Below, piece by piece: positions 19,435 through 27,813 of a stretch of DNA of 64,000 nt. Position 1 is the stretch's first letter, and every line of letters starts with the position of its first letter. This DNA comes from JAHDCJ01 sp039028895 (GTDB taxonomy: Bacteria > Bacteroidota > Bacteroidia > Chitinophagales > Saprospiraceae). The notes below the pieces were generated by a model. The model was not told the origin of the DNA. It searched no databases and saw nothing but the letters and a program-made list of their open reading frames with translations. Made by a program: the position numbers and the translations under genes. The stretch is from contig JBCCHF010000005.1 in the NCBI GenBank assembly GCA_039028895.1, forward strand, positions 62,001-126,000, written 5' to 3'.

Positions 19435-22400
19435 TTGAAAAGTACGCTTGATCAAAAGGATGCCTTTTTATTGTCCGTTTTTGAGGACAGTCCAAGCGGT
19501 ATTGCTCTTGTTAATCCAAGCGGTAATATCAACATGGTCAATAATGCCTTTTGCTCACTCATCGGCTATTCTCGGGATGAGGTGCTAAAACATAAATTTT
19601 TTGATTTTCTACATGAGGATAATGTCAATTCTTTCGAATCTATTCTTAGTCGTGTAAAAAAAGCTGAGCATCACCAATTAAAAGCCTATAAGACATTCCA
19701 GCGAAAGGACGGTGACAAGTTCATTGCCCAAACCGATATTAAAGGTCATTTCGATAAAGACAGCAACCTTGAGTTTTTTGTGATCACCTGTATTGATGCT
19801 TCTGAAAAACAAAAAACCGAGCAGGCGCTTGAAAGAAGTGAGAAGCGATTCAGGATGTTATTTGAAATGAGCCCTTTTGGTATTGCGGTCAAAGATATCC
19901 AAACTGGTAAAATCGCTTATGCCAATTTGAAATTTGGGGAGATACTTGGTTTTCCTGCTTCGGAACTGATCGGGAAACCGTTAAATGATATTACCTTTTT
20001 TGAAGATTTCGAAGAAAAGCAAAAGCTCACCCGGCAATTGATCGACGGCGAGATCAACTCCTTCTCAACTTTCAAACAGTACATCAGTTCAGAAGAAACG
20101 CCCGTTTGGTGTCGGACAACACGTTTTATTATTGAAATTGACGGAAATAATTACCTGATAGGCTTTATCGAAGATATTTCAAAACAAAGAGAAGCAGAAG
20201 AGGAGATCCAGAAGAGTAATTATCTCAATAAAAATATCGCTGAAATAATTCCTGATTTCATTGGTGTCGTTGACCTTGAGGCCGATAAACTGCTCTATGG
20301 AAACCAGGGGAATAATTATTTTGGATGGTCAATAGGTGAAGGGGAGGGCTTCTCATCATTCTTTAATAAGATTGTCCTTCCCGGTAAGGCGCATGTTGAT
20401 TTTGAGGAACTAACTGAAAAAGTCAGACAGGCTTCTGACAGCGACATTGTTGATTTTATTTTCCTGATTAAGAATGGAAATGGCCATGAGAGATGGATTC
20501 ATCAGCGGGCCAGGGTCTTTTCGCGTAATGTGTCTGGTGAAACCAAGTCAGCGCTATTCATGCATATGGATATCACTGATAAGAAGAAAATGGATGATGC
20601 AGTTGCAAAGATCTACCAAAGTGTTCCTGAAGCCAGTTACCAGGAATTCTATAATCACCTTGTAAAAGGTATTGCGAATATCCTCGACGTTCCTTACGTC
20701 TATTTTGGAGTTCCCGATTTTGAGAAAGATGTAGTTCGCTGTAAATCAGTTTACCAAAACGGGAAAATTTTGGACCGTTTTGAATATCCATTGTGCGGGT
20801 CACGATGTGAAAAGGTGCTTAAGGAGAAAAAAATGCTTCTTTTCCAGAAAAACCTGGATAAACTCTTTCCTGATGATGAAGACATTAAAAAGTTGAAAAG
20901 TGTCGCCTACTTGGGAATACCAATTTTTGATGCAGAAAACGAAGTAATTGGGATTATTAGCATTCTGGATAATAAAGCGTTTGCTGATAACAGTTTTGCC
21001 GAAAACATTCTTCAGATTTTTGCCAGTCGTCTTTCAGGTGAGCTCCAACGCCACGAGGCATTGTCTTTAATTGAAGAAAGAGAATCAAAATTCCGGGGCA
21101 TGTTCGAGAATAACCCAATTCCCGTTGCGGTTAGAGATGCAGATGCAAAGATTGATAAAGTCAATGCTGCTTTTTGCAAAATGCTGGGATATACAGAAAA
21201 CGAGCTTTCTGATAAATTTTTCGCAGATATTACCCACCCTGAAGATAAGTTGATTGGCGACCAGATATTTGAAAGGCAAATTGCTCAGGGCGCCACTAGC
21301 CTATATGAGTATCAAAAACGGTACATCCACAAAAAAGGTCATACCATTTGGGTTGCTATTTCAGCAACAGTGGTTTGGGACCAGGATGATAATTTTAAAT
21401 ACTCAATTGGTGTAATTAGGGATATTACCACTAGTAAAAAAGCAGAGGAAGAACGGCAGAGAATCTACTATGAACAGCAAAAAATGTTGGACGGAATTCC
21501 TGCATTCTTCATTTATAAAGATGCGAATAACAACGTTATACGATGTAACAAGCGGGCTGCTGATACGCTAGGCATTACAGTGGAGGAAATGGAAGGCAAA
21601 AATGTAAGGGAACTTTATCCGGAAGAAGCTGAAAGATACCACCAGGAGGACCTAGAAGTGATAGCTTCAGGGAAACCAAAATTAGGCATTGTAGAGCTTA
21701 TTCAGTTCGCAGATGGAACCAGGTGGATAAGAACAGATAAAATGCCTTACTATGATCAGGATGGAAAAGTAACAGGGGTTTTGGTTTATGCTATTGATAT
21801 AACAAACCTTAAAAATACCCAGCAGGAACTTGAAAGTAAGAATGAAAAACTCGAGAAGTATATCGATTCTAATCTATTGCTGGAAAACTTCGCATATATA
21901 GCCTCGCATGACCTTAAGGAACCGGTTAGAACCGTGTGTAATTTTGCTCAATTACTAGAAAAAGAATATAAAGACGAACTTGAGAGCCGGGGTCAGGAGT
22001 ACATAGATTTTATAGTTGGAGGAGCAAAAGATATGAACCAGTTGATTGGTGACTTATTGATGTATTCCAGAGTAAAGTCGCAAAAGAAAAAGACTACAGA
22101 TGTTGATTTGACTAAGTTAATGTTTCTTATGCAGCGGAACCTTGCTAACAGTATTAGAGAATATCGGGTAACGATCGATATTGGTCAGCTTCCAGGTTTT
22201 ATCAGAGGTAACAAAACAAAGCTGAGCCAGGTGTTCCAAAACCTCGTTTCAAATGCCATAAAATTCAGGAAGCCTGAAGTAGATCCGGTAATCAGGATTT
22301 CGGCGCGAGACGCAGGGCCAAAGTGGGAATTTTCAGTTGCTGACAACGGTATTGGCATTGAAAGTCAGTTCTTCGAGCGGATATTTTTACTCTTCAAGCG

Positions 22401-22560
22401 ATTACATACGAAAAGCGAATTTGAAGGGACTGGTATCGGTTTAGCCTTATGTAAGAAAATTGTTGAACAGCATGGTGGCGAGATCTGGGTGAACTCAACT
22501 CTTGGACAAGGCACCACAATCTTATTTACGATCCCTAAGGTCCAAAGAACAGAAGTTTAA
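19435..22560 (+). CDS. Large multi-PAS/GAF sensor histidine kinase
   Basis: The 1041-residue protein appears fully cytoplasmic, with no membrane helix. Domains in order are PAS (about 5-125), PAS (132-250), a degenerate PAS (260-385), GAF (395-540), PAS (541-665), PAS (672-795), a short coiled coil, HisKA with phosphoacceptor His825 in ASHDLKEPVRT, and HATPase with N box QNLVSNAIKF (about 935-944), DNGIGI (about 969-974) and GTGIGLAL (about 998-1005). The layout resembles bacteriophytochrome-like and other soluble signal kinases, but no Cys for a bilin is evident. No response regulator is adjacent, so it is an orphan kinase. Translation appears to start at TTG. A bidirectional hairpin follows the stop. 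Confidence 0.93.
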   Translation: MKSTLDQKDAFLLSVFEDSPSGIALVNPSGNINMVNNAFCSLIGYSRDEVLKHKFFDFLHEDNVNSFESILSRVKKAEHHQLKAYKTFQRKDGDKFIAQTDIKGHFDKDSNLEFFVITCIDASEKQKTEQALERSEKRFRMLFEMSPFGIAVKDIQTGKIAYANLKFGEILGFPASELIGKPLNDITFFEDFEEKQKLTRQLIDGEINSFSTFKQYISSEETPVWCRTTRFIIEIDGNNYLIGFIEDISKQREAEEEIQKSNYLNKNIAEIIPDFIGVVDLEADKLLYGNQGNNYFGWSIGEGEGFSSFFNKIVLPGKAHVDFEELTEKVRQASDSDIVDFIFLIKNGNGHERWIHQRARVFSRNVSGETKSALFMHMDITDKKKMDDAVAKIYQSVPEASYQEFYNHLVKGIANILDVPYVYFGVPDFEKDVVRCKSVYQNGKILDRFEYPLCGSRCEKVLKEKKMLLFQKNLDKLFPDDEDIKKLKSVAYLGIPIFDAENEVIGIISILDNKAFADNSFAENILQIFASRLSGELQRHEALSLIEERESKFRGMFENNPIPVAVRDADAKIDKVNAAFCKMLGYTENELSDKFFADITHPEDKLIGDQIFERQIAQGATSLYEYQKRYIHKKGHTIWVAISATVVWDQDDNFKYSIGVIRDITTSKKAEEERQRIYYEQQKMLDGIPAFFIYKDANNNVIRCNKRAADTLGITVEEMEGKNVRELYPEEAERYHQEDLEVIASGKPKLGIVELIQFADGTRWIRTDKMPYYDQDGKVTGVLVYAIDITNLKNTQQELESKNEKLEKYIDSNLLLENFAYIASHDLKEPVRTVCNFAQLLEKEYKDELESRGQEYIDFIVGGAKDMNQLIGDLLMYSRVKSQKKKTTDVDLTKLMFLMQRNLANSIREYRVTIDIGQLPGFIRGNKTKLSQVFQNLVSNAIKFRKPEVDPVIRISARDAGPKWEFSVADNGIGIESQFFERIFLLFKRLHTKSEFEGTGIGLALCKKIVEQHGGEIWVNSTLGQGTTILFTIPKVQRTEV

Positions 22561-22634
22561 AGTTTGTTTGGAATTTGCCGCGGTTGGCCAGATTGATAAA
22601 ATCTAAACTACTTATTAATACTTGCTGAAAATAA

Positions 22635-22666
22635 AAAAGCCTTTCCGGTTCTCCGGAAAGGCTTTT
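22635..22666. terminator. Bidirectional terminator
   Basis: A perfect 14-bp stem (22635-22648 with 22653-22666) with a TTCT loop has A/T ends on both sides. It lies between the convergent histidine kinase and Cys-rich protein genes and can serve both. Confidence 0.9.
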
Positions 22667-22690
22667 ATCGTTTTACAGGATAAAACCTGA

Positions 22691-23164
22691 TTATTGCTCG
22701 TTTTCGTTGTTAACCAACTTCGCAGGAGCTTCTTCTACAGCAGTAGTAGTTTGAGCTTTCTTTGAAGTACAAGCAGCTTTTTGAGCTTTTGTGCAAGCAG
22801 CTTTTGAAGCAGTTTTGGTAGCTTTTGTGCAAGCAGCTTTCTTCTCGGAGTTTACAACTTTTGCAGCAGCTGATGAAGACGCAGCTTTGTTGTAAGTACC
22901 CTCTTCACTTGCCATGCTGGTAGTAGCTTTCTTTGATGTGCAAGCAGCTTTTGAAGCAGTTTTGGTAGCTTTTGTGCAAGCAACTTTTTCAGCTTTTGTA
23001 CAAGCAGCTTTCTTCTCAACTTGGCCGTCTACAACTTGGATAGCTTCAGCTTTTTCGGCTTTAACTTCAGTGGTTGATGTCTTAGCACTTTTGCTACACT
23101 GAGCTTGAACTGCAGCTGTACCAACAAACGCGAACATAGCAACTAAAAGGAGTAATTTCTTCAT
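22691..23164 (-). CDS. Secreted Cys/Lys/Ala-rich repeat protein
   Basis: The 157-residue protein starts with a classical signal peptide (MKKLLLLVAMFAFVGTAAVQA, likely cut before QCSK). The mature part is low-complexity, rich in K, A, T and S, with seven Cys spaced in units like KAACTKATKTASKAACTSKKA. That block occurs twice (about 52-78 and 107-139), separated by a TSMASEEGTYNKAASSSAAAK spacer region. There is no known domain. Cys spacing of roughly 7-17 residues with many lysines suggests a thiol-rich cationic exported protein. Metal or oxidant binding is only a guess. It has a long leader with a -7 box at 23270 and lies convergent with the kinase. The DNA contains a 45-bp perfect direct repeat, so the gene grew by internal duplication. 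Confidence 0.8.
   Translation of the reverse strand: MKKLLLLVAMFAFVGTAAVQAQCSKSAKTSTTEVKAEKAEAIQVVDGQVEKKAACTKAEKVACTKATKTASKAACTSKKATTSMASEEGTYNKAASSSAAAKVVNSEKKAACTKATKTASKAACTKAQKAACTSKKAQTTTAVEEAPAKLVNNENEQ
22791..22835 (+). repeat. 45-bp direct repeat, copy 1, inside the Cys-rich gene
   Basis: Identical over 45 bases to 22938-22982. It encodes the KATKTASKAAC-type unit on the minus strand. Confidence 0.9.
22938..22982 (+). repeat. 45-bp direct repeat, copy 2, inside the Cys-rich gene
   Basis: Identical to 22791-22835 and 147 bases (49 codons) away in the same frame, so gain or loss of the segment between them would keep the reading frame. Confidence 0.9.
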
Positions 23165-23269
23165 GGTTTTGTGTTTAATAGTTAATGAAATGAAACCTTA
23201 GTAATTAAATTATCATATCAGGGTTTAATTCCTGATGAAAATACGTACTGAGTGCGGGTTTTAGCGTAC

Positions 23270-23277
23270 CAAATATA
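23270..23277 (-). promoter_or_regulatory. Putative -7 box for the Cys-rich protein gene
   Basis: The minus strand reads TATATTTG (TAnnTTTG), leaving a leader of about 100 bases before the ATG at 23164. Confidence 0.45.
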
Positions 23278-23310
23278 AGCTTTAACTTTTTATTAACCCG
23301 CTTTTAAAAG

Positions 23311-23976
23311 TTAAAGCTCTGCAATAATTGTGCGATTTCCTTTTACCTTCTGGTTAAGGTCAACTTTAATTTTTGCCGTTACCGGAAGGAAAAGGTCAAC
23401 CCTGGAGCCAAATTTTATGAAACCAAAGTCTTTTCCTTGCTTCACTTCCTGACCTTCGTCAAGATAGTTTACAATCCGTTTGGCAAGGGCACCTGCAATC
23501 TGCCTTAAAAGGATCTCAACTTCTCCATCTCCAATGACCACTGTTGTCCTTTCATTCTCTGTTGAAGATTTCGGATGCCAGGCGACCAGGTACTTGCCAG
23601 GATGGTATTTGAAATAATTGACCTTCCCGCTAATTGGATTGCGATTGACATGAACATTGGTCGGAGACATAAAGATCGAAACCTGTATGCGGTTGTCACC
23701 AAAATATTCAACTTCCTTTACTTCTTCAATAACAACAATCTTGCCGTCTGCTGGTGCATAAACCAAGTTGTTATCAGCTACCTGAACCTCGCGGTTTGGA
23801 TTGCGAAAAAACTGTACGATCAATAAAAAAAGAACAATTGAGATGCTTAATCCCACCCATTGCAGCGTATTGTTATACGGTGCGACCAGGGTTATCAATA
23901 AATTTCCTGCAAGCAGGATAAAGAAGGAAACAATAATGATCTTAAGTCCTTCCTTGTGTATTTTAAACGAAATCAC
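23311..23976 (-). CDS. psd: Phosphatidylserine decarboxylase, short type
   Basis: Psd is a membrane-bound pyruvoyl enzyme that makes phosphatidylethanolamine from phosphatidylserine. The 221-residue length fits the short proenzyme class. Two hydrophobic helices lie at about 12-53. The characteristic FMSPTNVHVNRNPISG motif (about 100-115) and HPKSSTENERT region follow, and the self-cleavage motif is FGSRVDLFLP (about 188-197), with Ser as the pyruvoyl precursor. Start is GTG at 23976. It lies 275 bases after the cdsA-type and CPBP genes' region on the same strand order but has its own -7 box at 24034, so it is transcribed separately. Confidence 0.93.
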   Translation of the reverse strand: MISFKIHKEGLKIIIVSFFILLAGNLLITLVAPYNNTLQWVGLSISIVLFLLIVQFFRNPNREVQVADNNLVYAPADGKIVVIEEVKEVEYFGDNRIQVSIFMSPTNVHVNRNPISGKVNYFKYHPGKYLVAWHPKSSTENERTTVVIGDGEVEILLRQIAGALAKRIVNYLDEGQEVKQGKDFGFIKFGSRVDLFLPVTAKIKVDLNQKVKGNRTIIAEL

Positions 23977-24033
23977 GAATAAAAGTTTGGATTTGTTAGT
24001 GTTTTCAAAATTGAAAATATATCAATTGAGACG

Positions 24034-24041
24034 CAAAACTA
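24034..24041 (-). promoter_or_regulatory. Promoter of psd
   Basis: The minus strand reads TAGTTTTG (TAnnTTTG), with a TTG at 24060-24058 sixteen bases upstream as a -33 element. The leader would be about 54 bases. Confidence 0.5.
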
Positions 24042-24204
24042 AACAAAAAAAACTATCCAATGTTCATTTTTAATTTATACAAGATGCAAAATGTTTGGAT
24101 AATCGAACTCTATTTGATGTCCGCAAAATCCGTACAACATTAAAAGTAAACTTCTGTATGCTTCCAAACTGTCGGCTACACGTAAAGACAGCGGATTTTT
24201 TTAT

Positions 24205-25035
24205 TTATTGCATAACCAGGTAAAGAAAAACGAAAGGCACCATAAAAATAAATCCGTCAAAACGATCTAGAAAGCCTCCGTGACCGGGTAGTAATCCACC
24301 AGAATCCTTGACGGTGTAGCTCCTTTTTAACATAGACTCCACAAGATCTCCGAGTGAACTGAAAATGGCAATCAAGACACTAATAACCATCCAATTCTCA
24401 AGTGTGTATTCTGAAAAGATTAAAGACAGAAGATAACCGCCCAGCAACGTGAATAATATACCTCCCAGGGATCCTTCCCTGGTCTTCTTGGGAGAAATTC
24501 TCGGGATTAACGGAGTTTTCCCGAAAAGGGAGCCTGTCAGGTAAGCGAAAGAATCATTGACCCAGGTTAATAGTAACATGCCCAGGATTAGAAAAGGATG
24601 AAAACCTTCATAAAGCCCAATAACCCCCAATAATGCAAATGGTACCCCAATGTAAAAGGCACCAAGTAAAATATTCCCGAAATGAGTAAAAGGATTTTCA
24701 GCTTTTGCAAATAACTCAAAAACCAAAAGCAGGAAAGTCCAGGCAACAAGACTCGCCAGTGTTAGGGCCAGGCCTTTATAGAGTATTTGGCCCGAAAGAA
24801 GAGAAGTAGCAATTACCGTGTAAGGTAAAAGACCGGTAATCATCGCCAGTATTTTACGTGAATTGTCTACTTTACCAGCATCTTTTGTCAATACGATCGC
24901 ATAGAATTCCCACAAGCAAAGGGCAGTAACCATGAAAAATAATATGGCAAATGATATAGGGTGCGCATATGTAGCTAAAACCACTGCAACAACAAAGACA
25001 ACACCTGTTAACAGCCTTGTGCCTAATCCTTTCAT
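24205..25035 (-). CDS. cdsA: Phosphatidate cytidylyltransferase
   Basis: CdsA makes CDP-diacylglycerol, the precursor of phosphatidylserine, phosphatidylglycerol and cardiolipin. The 276-residue protein has about eight membrane helices. Diagnostic stretches are NDSFAYLTGSLFGKTPL, ISPKKTREGSLGG and, near the C-terminus, the family signature GDLVESMLKRSYTVKDSG with LLPGHGGFLDRFDG. Its ATG overlaps the end of the upstream CPBP protease gene by 4 bases, indicating translational coupling. With psd downstream, the two enzymes bracket the phosphatidylethanolamine branch. Confidence 0.95.
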   Translation of the reverse strand: MKGLGTRLLTGVVFVVAVVLATYAHPISFAILFFMVTALCLWEFYAIVLTKDAGKVDNSRKILAMITGLLPYTVIATSLLSGQILYKGLALTLASLVAWTFLLLVFELFAKAENPFTHFGNILLGAFYIGVPFALLGVIGLYEGFHPFLILGMLLLTWVNDSFAYLTGSLFGKTPLIPRISPKKTREGSLGGILFTLLGGYLLSLIFSEYTLENWMVISVLIAIFSSLGDLVESMLKRSYTVKDSGGLLPGHGGFLDRFDGFIFMVPFVFLYLVMQ

Positions 25036-26000
25036 TCTTCTTCTATATCTTGATCGACATGCTTCTTGATCTCAGGTTCTATCCTTTCCTTGGAATAATC
25101 AATTTGAATATCCCTATTGGACTTGATAAGGATGCTAGAAATGCTGATAATTATTAATGCAGAAATTATGGTGACATACCAGGGCACACCATCAATTTTT
25201 TCCAGATCGAGGTCTGAAACTTCTTTGGCATAAAGATATTGAGCAAAAACCTGGCAGGCATTATTGAAAAAGTGCGCAATAATCGGCACCCAAAGACTTC
25301 CGGTCCAATACACCATATATCCCAATATCGCGCCTAGAAAAAAACGGGGCAAAAATCCGGCAAATTGCATATGCATGGCACTGAACAGAAAGGCTGCTGT
25401 CCAGATCAGCGCATGAACCTTCATCCCCATTTTGGCAAATAGATTCTGCAAAATACCTCTGAAAAGGAATTCCTCACCTAAGGCAGGTAGGACGGCAATC
25501 ACCAGAAGGTTCATCAACAACTCTCCGGGTGTATCCATTTTTAATAGTCCCTGGGTTATCAAGGCTGCACTTTCTTCTACTTCCGTAAAATAAGCTGGTA
25601 AGGGGAGTTGTTGGTTCAACCAAAACAGGAATTGACTGAAAGGAAAGGCACCAATGATCAATACCGTTCCCAAAAAAATATTCTGCCACTTGATATTTTT
25701 GTTTAAATGTAAGTAGCCTAAAGGTTTGTAGGCATACAGGAAACTGACAAACAGGATCGCAGGAAACAGGAACATGAAAAACTGGCCAATCAGTTGAATG
25801 ATTCTTACCGCAGAAATGGTTTCCTTGTCAGAATCAGGGCCAAAATCAGCCATAGTCTCTGACAGTTCGCCAACACCTAGCAATGGGAGCATAGTCTGAA
25901 GCACTAATGCTCCGACGATGAAACTAACCAATAAAGCCAGGCAAAGTATAAACCAGTCAAAAAGAACGGTCTTTCGTAATGGACTGTCGGCAGGTATCAT
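25032..26000 (-). CDS. CPBP family intramembrane glutamic protease (Abi/RCE1-like)
   Basis: The 322-residue membrane protein has about eight hydrophobic segments. It carries the three CPBP motifs: EEFLFRG (about 176-182, the EExxxR box), a second His in FLFSAMHMQF, and the third HFFNNACQ (HxxxN). These match RCE1/ABI-type intramembrane proteases, whose bacterial members process or protect against peptides, but the substrate is unknown. The C-terminal tail is charged (KKHVDQDIEEE). It is first in an operon with cdsA, overlapped by 4 bases, and has a TATCTTTG -7 box about 30 bases upstream. Confidence 0.9.
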   Translation of the reverse strand: MIPADSPLRKTVLFDWFILCLALLVSFIVGALVLQTMLPLLGVGELSETMADFGPDSDKETISAVRIIQLIGQFFMFLFPAILFVSFLYAYKPLGYLHLNKNIKWQNIFLGTVLIIGAFPFSQFLFWLNQQLPLPAYFTEVEESAALITQGLLKMDTPGELLMNLLVIAVLPALGEEFLFRGILQNLFAKMGMKVHALIWTAAFLFSAMHMQFAGFLPRFFLGAILGYMVYWTGSLWVPIIAHFFNNACQVFAQYLYAKEVSDLDLEKIDGVPWYVTIISALIIISISSILIKSNRDIQIDYSKERIEPEIKKHVDQDIEEE

Positions 26001-26029
26001 CCTGTGGTCTGATTTTTGTAAATTCGCAC

Positions 26030-26037
26030 CAAAGATA
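26030..26037 (-). promoter_or_regulatory. -7 box for the CPBP-cdsA operon
   Basis: The minus strand reads TATCTTTG (TAnnTTTG), giving a leader of about 25 bases before the ATG at 26000. Confidence 0.5.
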
Positions 26038-26096
26038 ACGAACTAATTGGCTTGCAGGTCGGTTAAACTTTAGAATTCAATACACATTTAGACTAA

Positions 26097-27098
26097 ATGG
26101 TCAAAATTGCTGATACAGATCTTGGGGAATTCCCGCTACTGCTTGCGCCGATGGAAGATGTTAGCGATCCGCCTTTCAGAGCACTGTGCAAACAGCATGG
26201 GGCAGATATGATGTATACCGAATTTATTTCGGTCGAAGGCCTTATCAGGGATGCTCACAAATCAGTCCAAAAACTCGACATTTACGATTATGAGCGACCT
26301 ATCGGTATTCAGATATTTGGGGCTGAACTGGACTCCATGCGCCGTGCTGCCGAAATCGTTGAAGAAGCTAAACCAGAGGTGCTCGATATCAATTTTGGCT
26401 GTCCGGTGAAAAAGGTGGTATGTAAAATGGCAGGAGCAGGCATTCTGCAAGACATTCCACGGATGGTGGAACTGACCAAGACTATTGTCGATTCAACAGA
26501 CCTTCCGGTAACGGTAAAAACAAGACTTGGATGGGATGACAAAACCAAGTACATCGAAGAAGTTGCTGAACGACTCCAGGATGTAGGCATTAAAGCCCTC
26601 GCTATCCATGGAAGAACGCGCAAGCAAATGTATAAAGGCGAGGCAGACTGGACTTTGATCGGCAAGATCAAAGAAAATCCAAGGATCCATATTCCCATTT
26701 TTGGGAATGGAGATATCGATTCTCCTCAAAAAGCAGCTGAGTACCGCAGTCGTTACGGTGTTGATGGCATTATGATAGGTAGAGCCAGCATTGGTAACCC
26801 TTGGATTTTCAACCAGATCAAACATTATTTCAAAACAGGTGAAACTATACCTGAACCCACAGTTGCTGAGCGGGTAGAAGCGGCCCGACAACATCTAAAA
26901 CATTCCCTTGAATGGAAAGGAGAGCGATTGGGAATTCTCGAGATGAGAAGGCACTATGCCAACTACTTCAGAAGGTTACCCGGGATCAAGGCATATCGGT
27001 CAAAGCTGGTGACTTATCTGGAGCCTGAACCCCTGTTTGAGGTTTTGGATGAAATCGCTGAGAACTATCAATATTTTTCGTATTTTTCTGAACATTAG
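26097..27098 (+). CDS. dusB: tRNA-dihydrouridine synthase DusB
   Basis: Dus enzymes reduce uridine in tRNA D-loops with FMN and NADPH. The 333-residue protein has the TIM-barrel start LLAPMEDVSDPPFRALC, the catalytic region DINFGCPVKKVVCKMAGAG with active Cys at 109, the FMN-binding strands VKTRLGWDD and IHGRTRKQMYKG, and GIMIGRASIGNPWIF. The C-terminal helical tRNA-binding domain is present (about 245-333). The size and motifs fit the DusB branch. ATG start. It is divergent from the CPBP-cdsA operon and followed by the LysM gene. Confidence 0.94.
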   Translation: MVKIADTDLGEFPLLLAPMEDVSDPPFRALCKQHGADMMYTEFISVEGLIRDAHKSVQKLDIYDYERPIGIQIFGAELDSMRRAAEIVEEAKPEVLDINFGCPVKKVVCKMAGAGILQDIPRMVELTKTIVDSTDLPVTVKTRLGWDDKTKYIEEVAERLQDVGIKALAIHGRTRKQMYKGEADWTLIGKIKENPRIHIPIFGNGDIDSPQKAAEYRSRYGVDGIMIGRASIGNPWIFNQIKHYFKTGETIPEPTVAERVEAARQHLKHSLEWKGERLGILEMRRHYANYFRRLPGIKAYRSKLVTYLEPEPLFEVLDEIAENYQYFSYFSEH

Positions 27099-27200
27099 AC
27101 GATCAATTATAAATCTTTCCTCTAATATTTCGGTCCAAAAGTGACCTTACCGAAATTTGCCGTCATAAAATTGAATTTATTATTTTTTACCTTTTAAAAC

Positions 27201-27208
27201 TACGTTTG
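27201..27208 (+). promoter_or_regulatory. Putative -7 box abutting the LysM gene start
   Basis: TACGTTTG matches TAnnTTTG and ends 4 bases before the ATG at 27213. If active, the transcript would be leaderless. Confidence 0.35.
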
Positions 27209-27212
27209 TAAC

Positions 27213-27707
27213 ATGGGTTTATTTTCATTCCTAAAAAATGCTGGATCCAAGATTTTCCGCAAAAAAGAAAAAGAAACAGAAACCACTGAAAATACAGGTG
27301 GAATGATGGACGAGATGCTTAACAAGCAGAGAGCTACCACATTAACCGCTTTAGTTGAAAGTATGGGACTTGATATCGATTATCTCGATGTACAGGTTGA
27401 AGGCGAGAAGGTAACCGTTTCCGGTTCTGCCAAATCACAGGCTGATCGCGAAAAAGTTATCCTTACATTGGGTAATGTAGAAGGCGTTGCCGAAGTTGAA
27501 GACCATATCGAAGTTGTTGAAGAAGCACCTTTAGAAGCTACTTTCTATACTGTACAGAAAGGAGATTCATTGAGTAAGATTGCAAAGGCTCACTACGGTG
27601 ATCCAATGAAATACCCAGTAATTTTCGAAGCTAACAAGCCAATGTTAACTGATCCTAACCTGATCTATCCAGGACAGGTATTAAGAATTCCAAATTTGGA
27701 TGCTTAG
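27213..27707 (+). CDS. BON-LysM protein (YgaU/Kbp-like)
   Basis: The 164-residue protein has no signal peptide. It contains a charged N-terminal stretch (KNAGSKIFRKKEKET), a BON domain (about 40-103; VEGEKVTVSGSAKSQADREKV, then GVAEVEDHIEV) and a C-terminal LysM domain (112-161; FYTVQKGDSLSKIAKAHYGD, LIYPGQVLRIP). This is the same order and size as Escherichia coli Kbp/YgaU, a cytoplasmic potassium-binding protein, so a similar role is likely but not shown. It is a single-gene unit ending at a terminator. Confidence 0.92.
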   Translation: MGLFSFLKNAGSKIFRKKEKETETTENTGGMMDEMLNKQRATTLTALVESMGLDIDYLDVQVEGEKVTVSGSAKSQADREKVILTLGNVEGVAEVEDHIEVVEEAPLEATFYTVQKGDSLSKIAKAHYGDPMKYPVIFEANKPMLTDPNLIYPGQVLRIPNLDA

Positions 27708-27728
27708 GAAATTCACCTGAAAATTTTG

Positions 27729-27765
27729 AAAGCCGCTTCGGATTTAGTTCTGAGCGGCTTTTTTT
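27729..27765 (+). terminator. Rho-independent terminator of the LysM gene
   Basis: AAAGCCGCT (27729-27737) pairs with AGCGGCTTT (27753-27761), followed by a T tract to 27765. Confidence 0.87.
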
Positions 27766-27813
27766 GATTCACCTTCTACCCCCTCTCTAACCTTCGGAGG
27801 GAGCCAGACGGAG

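Noticed and set aside
23801..24073. 90-residue plus-strand open frame near psd
   Set aside because: It overlaps the psd start antisense and covers the psd promoter; no domain.
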